A program made the position numbers and the translations under genes. Below the pieces are notes generated by a model. It worked only from the letters and a program-made list of their open reading frames with translations, was not told the origin of the DNA and did no database searches. A DNA stretch of 64,000 nt from Sarcocystis neurona (taxonomy: Eukaryota; Apicomplexa; Conoidasida; Eucoccidiorida; Sarcocystidae), in contig KL647291.1 of assembly GCA_000727475.1 (NCBI GenBank), positions 844,325 through 908,324 of the forward strand. The letters are read 5' to 3'. Position 1 is the stretch's first letter; each line of letters begins with the position of its first letter. Below are positions 50,428-61,808 of this stretch, piece after piece.

Positions 50428-53400
50428 CTGAAGATAAAAAAAAAATCCAACAACGGAACAAGCAGCAGGTGTAACTTCTTAAAAAGCCTGCAACCGGAGA
50501 AACACAATTCACAAGATGACGCACTCACACGACAGAACAGGCAGAAAAGTCGACAGCTACCTCGCAGACACGAGTAGATGGTCTCTAACGGGTCTGATCC
50601 TGATGGGTAGAGGAAAAAATAACCCTTTTGTGCGAAATCATAATTGGGCACGTCTTTCTGCGCGGCTCGTGGAAAAAATCGACATAAGCACACAAGGATA
50701 CAGCGACACAATACCTATGGAAGCCCCACGTTTCAGTAACAAATTCCTCTTACGGTGTACAGCGAACTACACACCTACGTGTGAAAAAACAGGGCGTGTG
50801 CACCGGATACGCCTTTATGCACATGCAGTTGTCGCCAGGTGTTTCTCCTTCGTACGCTACACTTGAGAGCCTCGCCTTCTTTTCCGCTGACGTTCATCCC
50901 TTCTCTTCTTCTTCAACTTGCATCTTATGGCCTTCTACTTTTTTCATTTCTCTCATCTTACCGGCTTCTACCATATCTACGTATTCTCCGGTTTGCGCAT
51001 TGAATCCCTTTTTGGTGTTCGCTTCACGCATAAGGTTTCCCACGACGACGGCGCCCTCGTGGCCAGCGTTGTCGGCTATAATTTTACAGGGCTGTTTGCA
51101 AGCGTTTCGAATGATGTTGACGCCGACTTTCTGGTCGTAGTTGTCCGTCTTCAAGTCTTTCAGAGTTTCACTCGCGTACAGCAACGCGGTGCCGCCACCA
51201 GGCACGATCCCCTCCTCCACAGCCGCCTTCGTTGCACACAAAGCATCTTGAATCCGATCTTTCGCTTCCCCCACCTCCACTTCAGAGGCCCCTCCCACCT
51301 TTATTACCGCCACTCCGCCGGTCAATTTTGCCAAACGTTCTTGCAGTTTCTCTCTTTCGTAATCCGAGTGCGTCTGCTCTATCGACACGCGAATCTGGTC
51401 GCAGCGCTCCTCAATCTGCGCTTTCTCCCCAGCCCCCTCCATAATTAGCGTCGAGTCTTTGCTCACCGTTATTGCCTTCGCCTAAAAAAAAGAATACAAG
51501 AAAAAGACGACAACAGCCACTGCTACACACATGATATACACGATGTACATGCGTGCACAACGGTCGGCTTTCTTTGAGTGTCTCGGCTTAAAAAAGCTGA
51601 AAGACGGAAGAACGGCTGTCCTAACAATCGTCATCCGCTACTACACTTATGGATACAGCTATCGCCTTCGTGCGCAATAAACATTAAAAACGGCAGTCTC
51701 ATCGACACCCCTGCTGTGTGCACGCACCATACAGAATGTTTTGCTGATCGTCTGGTCGTGATTTATGCAGACAGAGGAAGACGCACTGAAATTCAGTAAC
51801 CAGGAACGAATGTACATGCGCGTAGAGAGTCTTTGCTATCGTTGCTGCCTCCCCGCTAAGCGAGAAAAGCAGAACATAACAGGACGCGGGAAGGGGTTCA
51901 TCTTGTATTTGATGTTGTATACACGCATTCACACATACCTACCGGGCACCGTCGACGAATGTGAGGGATTAAAAAGTGGAAACACGTACGCGTATGTATA
52001 GTCACCACCCAGAACGTTGGAGGACACTGGGGGGAAGGAACTCTGCGTAGGTACGTGTACATTCATGGACGGACGTATATGCACGTTGGCTCCATAGGAG
52101 GAACTGTGTTTGATTTACCTGTCCGAGCATTTGAGGCACCTGAGAAGCATTCTCGAGACTATTTCCTGTTTCTTCGGTGATAACTTGTCCCCCTGTCTTC
52201 ACTGCAATGTCATGCAGCATGGCCTTGCGGTGGTCCCCGAAGCCGGGAGATTTCACCGCGCAGATCTTCAGACCAAGCCGCAGCTTATTGACCACCATCG
52301 TCGCTAGTGCCTCGCTGAATCATTCACCGACAAAAAACTCCAGAGAAAGAGAAGATGAGTTAAAAGATGCAGGAAGATGATGCGGAAGGACACGACAGGA
52401 AGTAGAGGAGGGCGAAGAAAATGGACAAGAAGGTGATCAGGAAGAACGAAAAGAGCACTGGAAGAACGAAGAGCAGAAGCACCCATCACAATGACACTGC
52501 CGTCAGAGTGGAAAATGAAACAAGAAAAAACGACGCAGCTCCACCAGTTGTCATGCACCTACATGCCAGCAGTCCCTACACGTTTACTTCTAGCACAGCA
52601 GCACCAGCGGCAGGAATACCAGCAACAACAGTACAATAGCAGCACCAATAGCAATAGCAGCAACAGCAGGAATAACAGCAACAGCAGCAACCCAGCAATA
52701 ACAGCAACAGGAGCCGCAGCAACACAACCGCAGCGCCACTGGACATGCGGACAAACAGATGATGCACCTTGGCCCAGATACGTATACACACACTAGAAAT
52801 ACGAGATCCACGTACTCAGATTTACCAATTACGCGTAGAGTAAGGCAACAACTAGAGTGCTCAATGAGAAGTAGACGTTCAAAGACGCTGCTGCGTAGGC
52901 GCGTAGCTGTCGTTGTATCGATGGGTAGAACCGATACCTCGTCCTCGTGGTATGAGGACTGCGCAGCCTGCCACGGAGTCTCCTACGAGAACCATTGAGT
53001 GAACTCGCTTTCCTACGCTGTGCTCTGGCAATCCTGCAGCCCCTCCTATGAAAATGAAAAGCTCGATTGCTAGCAGCCTTCCGGGGCTTTCAACGAGATC
53101 TATGCTACTGAGACATGTCCGGCCACTCCTTTTACATTCTTTACTACCTCACTTGTTACAGGTACCATCGTGAGCCGTCGAATCACAGCAGAAACGATTC
53201 TCTGCGTCCCTCGTTGCTGTTTCTGTATCTGCTTCCCAGATGCTGCTTGACCTGTATTACGCTGCACCACGTTTTACGAAAGCCAGGCATCTTCTCGAAT
53301 TCTTCTTCTTAAAGAAAGAATACGCTGAACTTCACATCGGTTTTGTCAGAGAAAATGACTGCCGGCGTCAGAGGGCTGGTAGACTTAGACAGCGACATGA

Positions 53401-56400
53401 ACCAGCCGGACTCGCTGTAAATTGATCTCGACCTGGATATTTCTATTTGCTTTCTCCTCTACAACTTTAGTTCGCGTTCCTCTCTCTCTCCCTGGCTTTT
53501 CGCCCCCTTGTCGCCTGCACACGCGTATATTCCTCCGCTTTAATTCGCATGTGAGAGTCTTGAGCTGCCCTCCTTGCCTTAATTCTTCCTGCTCCCGTTG
53601 CCTTTTGCCTTCTCCACTTCAAATTTTCTCCGTTCTGCTTCTCTTTCTCTTTCTCCCTTCTCCCTCTAGTAATTCTCTTTTCCGTTCTCCCTTCTGCCTC
53701 TCGTCCTTCGCTTTCTTTTCCTTTTGCGTCCCCTTCCTTCCCCCTCTTTTCCTTTTCTTCCCTATGCTTCCCTTTCTCCTGCCGCACTCCCGCCTTCTCC
53801 TTGTCTCCTGCTTCTCGCCGCATCCCCCTCCTCTTCCCCTCCTGCTTTCCACCTTCGTTTTATCTGTTCTCCTTCCTGTTCTCCGTCCTCTGTATTTGCT
53901 CTGTCTCACCTGTCAACGTCCTCTGCAACAATGAGAAGAGCCGCCTGGTTTTGAACAATGAACTCGAGAACAGGGAGAATACTTTTCACCGAAGAGATGC
54001 GTTTGTCGTAGAGGAGAACGTAGGGCTTTTCGAGCTCCACTTTCTGTTCCTTTGTATTTGTGATGAAGTACGGAGAAATGAAACCGCGGTCGAACTGCAG
54101 CCCCTCCACCACTTCCAACGCATGCACCAGCGTCTTGCCTTCAGCAACAGTTATTGTTCCATCGCGCCCTACTTTCTCCATCGCATCGGCAATCAACTGG
54201 CCTATGACCCTGTCGCCGTTGGCGGAGATCGAGGCCACGTTGAAGATTTCTGCTGACGTCGTCACATTCTTCGTCACTCTCTCCAGTTCACGCAAAACCT
54301 TCTCCACGGCCACGTTTATGCCTGCGAGTCCACAAGCGCAGAAAGTGGACGTGGAAGGAAGAAGCAAACACACGATACCACAGAGAAACGAGGCACGAAA
54401 CGGGAACCGAGGGGGGAAGAAGCACGGCGAGCCTTCATATACGGATGAACGTACAAATCGTACACAGATCGACGAGCAGAGCACGTATACGAGAACGGAA
54501 AGAGAGAGTCGGCCAGACACTAGAAAAAAAGACGAAAAATGAAAGGGACAACGAGCGGGGGAGAAAGAATAAGAGAGAACACGACAGCGGACGTTACATG
54601 ATGATGTAGGGGAGAAAGGAGAAGGACGAGAAATCAGCAGCAAACGAGAACAACGCAAAACGGAAGCGACGGAAGAAATGGAGAAAAAGTGAGTCGCTTT
54701 TACAAGAGCACAGAGGAGACGGGCTTGGAGGCCAGATAGCGCGCCTGCCAAAGAGAAAAAGCTGAAGAAATCCACAGAAGAAAGGAACGTGATGCAAAAT
54801 AGCAGACAGATGGGGAGGAACAGAGCCACGGGGATACAGAAGTAAGGGAAGGACATGCAGGATAGCAATACGGCGATAACAGAGACTCCCGGAACGGGGA
54901 AAATGGGCTAAAGGAGGTTAGAACGGACAGGAGGAGAAATGAAGGTGCTTGAAATCAAGAATGACGAAGACGTGGTGAGACACTGGGAGGAGCACGGCTG
55001 ACGAAGGTAGAACCAGACGAGAGAAAGGCCGGGAGCAAAAAGAAGAAAAAAGGAGCAGAGGAACGTAGCACTCAGAAGTTGAAAGAGAGGCGGGCTACAG
55101 AAGACGCGGAGACTGGACAGAACAGAGTTGGGTGAGAGAATGGGGGACAAAAAGACCGTGCAACAACCAGCATGATAAACGCCTATTTCTTGTTGACAGA
55201 CGTCACACACAGGACGCAATCTGGACACGTTCACGACCACAGAAAGGGTCATACACACCTCACACAGCAAGAAACATGTAAGAACAGAAGTGTGTAGGCA
55301 CGTATATACGAGCGTACTCGGCTGCATCTTTCAAATCTGATTGTACATAAATCTAGAGAGAGAGCAAGGGGACGAGACAAGAAATACACATATCTGTATA
55401 TCCCACATTCAAACGTACTCGGCTGCATCTTTCAGACCAACACGTGTGTACATATAGAGAGAAACAGACAGGGAGAAGGAGGAAGATAGCAAATACGCGT
55501 ATCTGTATATCAAAATAGATACTGATATGCGTGTGTGCTTATGTGTTCAAAACTAATATCACATTTAGTGTACATATGCACATATATGTATGAGCACGAG
55601 GTTTCTCTCTCTACGTACGTATCTGTAGGGCCCTCTCTACAGAAATGGCACACCCGCATGCGTGTGTGTACATATTCATATATTCACCAATTTGTGTCTG
55701 TATCTCTGTATGCACCTCTGATGATAAACGGATCAGGGAGCGCCAATACGTAACACCGAGCGATCTCTCTATGTGTATCGTCTCTCTGCTGCGACGTCTT
55801 TGGTGTATCCCGACATTCTGGCAGTTTTCTTCTTCCTGCTGTTAACTCCCCGGCGGTGGCAGCCGTGAGCCGACTACCACGACTCCTACGCTTGGCTTTC
55901 CACTGTTTCAGCAACGATGTCTGTTTCTCTCTAGACACGGAGAAAAAAGAAGCGCTGTCGAATCTGTGAAAGACCGGCAGAAACGGAGAAGAGAGGAAGA
56001 GTCGGTTGTGGGGAGAAGAGAAACGCGACAAGATGTAGAAGTCTGCTAGTCCTGACCTCGAAGAAGATCCATAGGATTCATTCCGGCGTCAACAGCCTTG
56101 CACCCTTCCTTGAAAATGGCTCTGGCCAGCAGCGTGGCGGTGGTGGTGCCGTCCCCGGCAATATCGTTCGTCGTCGAAGCCACTTGCTTGACCAACTGCG
56201 CTCCCAAGTTCATCATTTTGTTGCCAATTTCAATCGACTTCGCAACAGTCACTCCGTCCTTCGTAATCTTAGGAGATCCGTAGCTCTGCTCGATCACCAC
56301 ATTCCGTCCCTTCGGCCCGAGCGTCACTCCCACCGCGTCCGCCAGGCGATTGCAGCCTGTGCGACAGCACCAGCAGCCACAGCGGTAGCAGCACCAGGCA

Positions 56401-58580
56401 GCCGCGAACAGACCCCCGTAGCACACGCCACGCGCACCTCTCTACTACACGTGGGGGAGCCGAGATGGCCACGAGCACACACAGAGATGACCACGTACCA
56501 CCTAAATACGTACACGGATGCGCCGCACAGAGATAGCAAAATGACACAGAGAAAGACGTAGAAGCATACCCACGTCTACACGTGTATATGCGACAGGAGG
56601 CGGGAGGGCAAACAAGACACATATAGAGATGTGCGTCTGTGGGGTCTCTACACGTGGCTGTGGATATATGTGTAGGTTCCTCTGTACGTGTCTTCACAGG
56701 CACACGTCGTCTGGGGGGACAGGAGGCTTTTGCATGGGTTTGCACGTGTATGGCTACGCGTGAGGGGGAGACATAGATTTCTCTGCGCATACCGCTGTGT
56801 ACATGCTTCAATAGATACTGGTCGTACAACATCTATATCTGGGGATGCAAAGGGAGAGAGACGCACATATCGGCCGAGATGAGTATAGCTGTGTCATGCA
56901 GACAACAGAAATCTGGAGAGGCCAAGGAGTTCCACAACTGACTTATTCGCCAGTGGCGTTTAAGCCCTGCAAGAACAAATTCTCTTTTCTGGCATCTTCA
57001 TGGGACACAGAAGCACCTCCTCTGTAGTGTTGTGTGTGCCCACCTACACAGATACTTCAGTATCAAGAAACGCAGACGTGGGGACATCGGTGTGTGGGCC
57101 TCTGTCGCCACGCGCGTCTATTCCTTTTCTGAGCTCTTGGCTAGTCTCCTGCACTGACCACTGCTGCTTGAAGGTACGCACACCCACATACATACACGCG
57201 CATACCTACACATATATGTGTAAGCACACGTCCGCATATATAGTGGGGAGGAACGTACGGCCACACACATACACATACGTCAGGTGAAGGTGCCCGTGTT
57301 GATCCTTGTCTGTCTACAAAAGTCGCTTCCCTCTTCCGAAAGAAGTCCACACACATATACACACACGAAGGCGGTGGCCGCATATTTGCATGGAAGTTCA
57401 CTGAAATCACTTCTCGCTTACGTGGACTTCCGCTGTACATGTGTACGCACACATACACATATATACGCTTTCTATATACGTACTCGTACCCCCGTGTACG
57501 CGTAGCTGTAAACAGGGCGGATACTGCGTTGTGTGCTGATGGTTTGGTTCTCCAATATGCGCTGGTAGTAACGAAGACGGCTACAAATGTACGCACTGCC
57601 TTCTATCTTTTTCTTGTGGCGGTTGTTTGTGCCCCTCCTGTTCTCTGTCTTCTACTTCGGTATTCACTTCGGGTGGGGCGCAACACAAAAACACAGAGAT
57701 GCGCAGACGAAGACGTGCACATGCAAAAACTTGTGTGTTTTGCGAGCTATTTATGTGGATGTGTAGGAAGCCCTATAAAGCAGAGGCGCACAGGTGCTCC
57801 CGAAATCTGGTCTGTGTGTGTCTTCTGTTCCCCGCTGGGCGCGGCAGCGCATGTTGACGCATTGTGCTTGTCTATCCCTCCGGTATCACCAATACGAAGC
57901 ATTCTCCTCCGCGCCATTTATCGAATTCAACGAGAAGTGTTGAGAGCCTTACACACAACTTGTCTTTTCTTCTTGTGGGTGCCTCGGTTGTTCCTCTCTC
58001 CGCCGTGTCTCTCTACTGCTCGTTTTGACAACGCACCTCCTCAGGTGCCCAACCTTTCCCACTTAATGCCCTCTGTTCCTCACTCGTCCTCTTCGTATGA
58101 TAGAACGTTGTCTGTTCACTGTTGATGTTCTTTATACTACCGCTTCACCTTCTCGTTGTCCTCTGTTTCCCGCGCTGTGTGTTTGTGCCGCTATTCTCGT
58201 TTTTTACACTCGGCCCCAATAAACTTACCTTCCTCAATTTTCATCTAAGACGTTCACCTTGACTCTTCTTCCTCTCTTCCCCCTCCGCTTCTCCCCGTCC
58301 GCTCACCCGTATTCAAGTCCCTTTCTCCGTCCCTCACCACTCTCTGGGCCTCTCTTGCCCTCCCGTGTCTCCCAAAATGCCCTAGCTACTTCAGCCCTGC
58401 TTATTTCCAGTCAGTTCTCAACTGCTTACCTGCAAGCATTTGACTTCTCGCGTCTGACCCAAAGCGAACCTCTTTGCTGCTGGCGTGTCGGACTTGAAAC
58501 CGCGCAGCAGCGGGGCTGCGGCCCCCTGCCGCCGGTGCCGCGCTGCAGAGGACCTTCTGGCAGAAGCTTCTGACCGACAT
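50258..58580 (-). CDS. HSP60: Mitochondrial chaperonin HSP60 / Cpn60 (6 exons, 582 aa)
   Basis: Group I chaperonin that folds imported proteins in the mitochondrial matrix as a ring with Cpn10. Exons (minus order): 58580-58430, 56356-56057, 54321-53910, 52314-52119, 51481-50962, 50427-50258. All are GT-AG with matching phases; the total of 582 aa is normal for the family. Residues 1-35 are rich in Arg, Ser and Ala with no acidic residue ([11 protein letters not shown]...), a typical mitochondrial presequence ending near VRHASS. Motifs: [20 protein letters not shown] (about 55-74), AGDGTTTAT (about 117-125, ATP-binding Asp), [44 protein letters not shown], and a C-terminal GGMGGMY tail. The GGM tail and presequence favour the mitochondrial copy over the apicoplast Cpn60. 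The identification is secure. Confidence 0.97.
50962..51481 (-). CDS. HSP60: HSP60 exon 5: intermediate and second equatorial part
   Basis: Begins after TTTTTTTAG and ends in GCCG before GTAAGA. It encodes [20 protein letters not shown], the DAL segment carrying the catalytic Asp equivalent to GroEL D398, and [14 protein letters not shown]. Confidence 0.97.
52119..52314 (-). CDS. HSP60: HSP60 exon 4: apical domain
   Basis: Begins after TGATTCAG and ends at GGACAG before GTAAAT. It encodes [20 protein letters not shown] and [13 protein letters not shown]. Confidence 0.97.
52572..52735. repeat. CAG/CAA array in HSP60 intron 4
   Basis: Degenerate CAG, CAA and TAGCAG triplets on plus in intron 52315-53909. 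It is one of the few triplet arrays in the repeat-poor half. Confidence 0.9.
53560..53900. repeat. CT-rich tract downstream of HSP60 exon 3
   Basis: About 340 bases of TTCTCCTTTTCCC-type sequence on plus (purine-rich in the transcript), ending near the exon 3 donor. No gene is recognised in it. Confidence 0.7.
53910..54321 (-). CDS. HSP60: HSP60 exon 3: intermediate and apical domain
   Basis: Begins after ACTCGCAG and ends in GACAG before GTGAGA. It encodes [24 protein letters not shown] and [10 protein letters not shown], the apical substrate-binding region. Confidence 0.97.
55312..55525. repeat. Degenerate 102-bp tandem repeat, about 2 copies
   Basis: CGTACTCGGCTGCATCTTTCA is nearly identical at 55312 and 55414. 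GAGAGA and CGTATCTGTATAT-like blocks follow in the same order in both copies. It lies in HSP60 intron 2 (54322-56056). Confidence 0.85.
56057..56356 (-). CDS. HSP60: HSP60 exon 2: equatorial domain with ATP site
   Basis: Begins after GCACAG and ends in CGAG before GTCAGG. It encodes [27 protein letters not shown] and [15 protein letters not shown]. Confidence 0.97.
56560..57520. other. HSP60 intron 1, repeat-bearing part
   Basis: Unique sequence with scattered CACACATA and ACGTGTATA runs in intron 56357-58429. The remainder to 58429 is pyrimidine-rich plus-strand sequence. No gene was recognised. Confidence 0.6.
58430..58580 (-). CDS. HSP60: HSP60 exon 1: presequence and mature N-terminus
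   Basis: Starts at ATG 58580-58578 and ends in GCAG before GTAAGC. It encodes the presequence and [15 protein letters not shown], matching the K-x-V-x-F-G-x-D-A-R start of mature HSP60. Confidence 0.95.
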
Positions 58581-58600
58581 CTTGTGGAGGAAAAAAAGCT
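58581..58600 (-). other. Candidate 3' splice site just before the HSP60 ATG
   Basis: On the minus strand a T7 run and CCTCCACAAG end exactly at the base before ATG 58580. This resembles a 3' splice site, so a 5'-UTR intron is possible, as also suspected for the FBPase gene. Confidence 0.25.
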
Positions 58601-59154
58601 GCACAACCGTAACAGTCCTCGACCACGGACAAGCCGCGAAAAATCCCCGAAACTGAGAAGAAGATGAGAGAGGGGGGCGGAAGGGCCAAAATCCGGCAAA
58701 GGGAACGGGAGGGCAACACACTCAGGGCGTAGGTCCGCTATGGACAAATGTGGGCGGCTCGGCGGAGTCCGGGCTTCAAAGAAGGTTCAGTAAAAAAGGT
58801 TGCATGCGGGGGAGAACGCGGAAATATGTTGAGTTCCTGTTGAATTTGTTTGACGTGGTGCCGCCTGAAGCAGCCAGGCAGGAGCAGAGCGCGCAAGGGG
58901 ACGCGGGGACACACCCGAATCGCCACCGTGAAGTCGGCGAGCTCCTAGTGTACTGCAGACACACGATGCCGGGGAAAATAGAGCCCGAGACGGGAGAAAC
59001 TGATGAGGTAGACACCTGCTCAACGCGTTGGATGGGAGAATAACAGAACTTCTGAATTTGCGGTGGAGAACGAAGTCACGCATCATCAAGGCAAAAAAAC
59101 CCCACACGCACGCGCATGTGTGTGGGTGGGCACACAGCATCGACACGCAGCCGG

Positions 59155-59255
59155 AACAGCACTCACAGCAACAGCGGCACTCGCAGCAACAACAGTACTC
59201 GCAGCAACAACAGCACGCGCAGCAACAGCAGCACTTGCAGCAGCACCAGCATAAA
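59155..59255. repeat. CAG/CAACAG array upstream of HSP60
   Basis: Units of CAGCAACAGCA(C/G)TCG-type, about 15 bases each, repeated roughly six times. Related CAG triplets recur at 59480-59520 and 59580-59770. Confidence 0.9.
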
Positions 59256-61478
59256 TTCTACGGGGACCCTCCGCAAAGAAGCTGTAAGCATCCGCAGGAA
59301 GGTTACCATCGGCAGGAACATCGGCATCTGCCGTAGTAGATCAGCAGCTACGCAACTGGCAGCAGAGGAGGACAAGCACGCAGGACAGTAGACTACGGGC
59401 AGAAGCACGGCGGCAGCAGCGACTGTCGCACCACCACGTACGTTGTACGACGAGCAACCCTGGCATAGTCAATGGATGTGACAGCGCTAGTAGCAGCACG
59501 GGGAGTAGCAGCAGGGGCAAAAACAAACACAACACGGACTTCAGCACATGAACCCAGAACACAGAGCACGGACAAGCCCCAACAGCAGCAACGCCGGCGT
59601 CAGGGACGCCCAGAGGGGAGGAGGAGCAGCAGCAGGAGCAGCAGCGACAGTTCCCCCACGTCAGCAGCAGTACGCGACCGGGGCCGGCGCTCCGTAGCCG
59701 CTGCCGGAGGTACAGACATGCCCCACGAGCACTGCGACAGGCGTCAGGGACAGCAGAAGCATCAGCAGCACCACAGGGACAGTATCACATAACTTACTCG
59801 CCTCGACTACCCATCCAACAGAGAAACAAGTAGCCAACTTGTAGTAAGGCCATCTCAACTGAGTGGCAGATCCAGGACTGCTTTCATACCGATATATCAG
59901 AGATGGAAAGATGTTTATCCATACGCGGAGAAAGCGGCAGCAGCTTTGAGTGAGGTTGGTCACAGTCATACACCTGAAACACCCATAGTGGGACACAGAG
60001 GGTAGATCGACTATTGCACGGAGGTATGAGGACGTACAAGAACACCCGCGCATGGAGGCACGCTTGTGTACAATTGTGTGCCTCAACATACGGACTTCAA
60101 ATTTTTGTGTCCTTACCACACACCCTTCCCCAAATTCGAGTTGCGTGTCATAAAACGCATGTGGAAGACCAAGTACTGGCGTGAAGTATCTAACTGAGTA
60201 GGGGACGTGTATGGGTGTGTATTTCTATACCTGCTTAAACCGTACATATATGTAAACATGTGTACACATGCACTTACTTCGAGCGCACACGTATACAAAA
60301 AAAGGTGCTGGGCTTTGTACGTGCGTGCTTCGCTGTCTGTTCCCACACAAACACGTACATGCACAGTTGGTATCCGTGGAACTCTGCCTACACGGGGGTC
60401 CACGTGCACCGAATACGAAGGTAATGTACGGTCAAGATCAGGAGTTCCACCTCCACTTGTCTTCTATTTGTAATCTGTAGCTGCGATTTCCACGGAAGTT
60501 TTGCACGTGTGCTGATTTCGTTTTGCAAGTCCTCACATGACAGTATGTATCAGTATCTGCTGGATACGTAGTCTTCGTTATATCCCGTGACTATTTCTGA
60601 CCGTGGATAATTGCATATGCGTATGTATACTGCTACGCACGGCGAAGCACACAGTGTAAGCCTCGATGCAACTGCAGTGGCTTACGGAAACTATGCCACA
60701 CAAATTTATTTACTCTATTCGTTCCGCGCTACCCTCTTCGTGACTCACCCTGTACTGCGTGTGTATTCCTCACACACCTACGTGACGCTGGGCAAAAATA
60801 TATACCTGACGCTCCTGGATATGCCTCCGCACGTGTGACTGCTGCCAACACAGTTAGATCTCTACATTTCTGCAAAGGAGTCCTGTCCAACGCTTTTCTA
60901 AAATCGCAGTTTCACCAATGCACGAAAGCACACGTAGGAAAAGTTCTTCCCCCGCCCTTGCCTCCTCTGCTTGTTTTTCTTCTCTACGTGATCGACTGTT
61001 GTCCCACACGCACAACCACATCGATGGTTTGCATTACACTGAGGCAAAAATACACAAAAATTCTCTGTCTCAATGGAAGAGTGCACGTGTACAAGGCTTT
61101 TCCCCTATGTGTATCTGTAAGAGGCGTTTATATTTATTTTACCACCAGCTCCTGCTCTGCTGACGCACAATCCTTGCTTGTTCCTCCTTCCGCAGACTCG
61201 TGTGAACCTCCCATATTAATGCAGCCCTCTTTAGTGCACCTGCGTGAAGTGTGACCATATATATACACATATGTACATTGCATTTCTGCACAGAGCAGCC
61301 GGTAGACTTTTAGCCTCTTCAGGCACTTTATACTTTTAACACAGCAGCGATACAGTGGTCTGTCGAGAACACGGCAGTACAGCGATTTCTCGTGACCCTA
61401 CTAATTCCTTCACTCGTGGACAAATGTCTTCACCTAAGGAAGCGTATATTCGCCGAAGAAATGATGACGGTTTGGTTG

Positions 61479-61808
61479 TTAACTCTCTTCACATATTTGC
61501 AACGGGGCTTTCAATATCGCTCGTTGATGGCCGCAGACCACACCTCTTCTAATTGATGATGTTGTGCAACAGCTTTTCCTGGTTGATGCATGGTCGGACA
61601 TTATAGTCGCAGGAACCCTGTGAGTAGTGTAACACGATACAACAGCGTTAATCACGTTCATAGTTGCATTCGAGCATATGCATCGCTGCACAAAACAACA
61701 CATCCTCCATGACAAACGGCGCGTGTATCCAGTAGAATTCCACAAGACGCTGAGGCAGTTTGATTTACTTGTGGTACGACCATGTAGCTTCGAGATTTCC
61801 AGTGACAC
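61479..61808 (-). pseudogene. Possible decayed retroelement integrase core
   Basis: A minus-strand frame contains VPATIMSDHAST, which resembles the G-x-P-x-x-I-x-S-D-x-G-x-x-F signature around the second catalytic Asp of Ty3/gypsy-type integrases. In another frame just downstream, RPSTSDIES resembles the Y-H-P-Q-T-D-G-Q-T-E block at the usual distance. No intact frame, LTR or reverse transcriptase was found nearby, so this is at best a fragment. Confidence 0.25.

Larger units (their letters stand above)
58581..61478. other. 5' flank of HSP60
   Basis: Presumed promoter and leader of HSP60, followed by unique sequence. A plus-strand open frame at 58750-59043 (97 codons, no recognised motif) reads away from HSP60 and continues in another frame into a Gln-rich CAG tract. 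It could be part of a divergent gene but there is no supporting homology. Confidence 0.45.
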
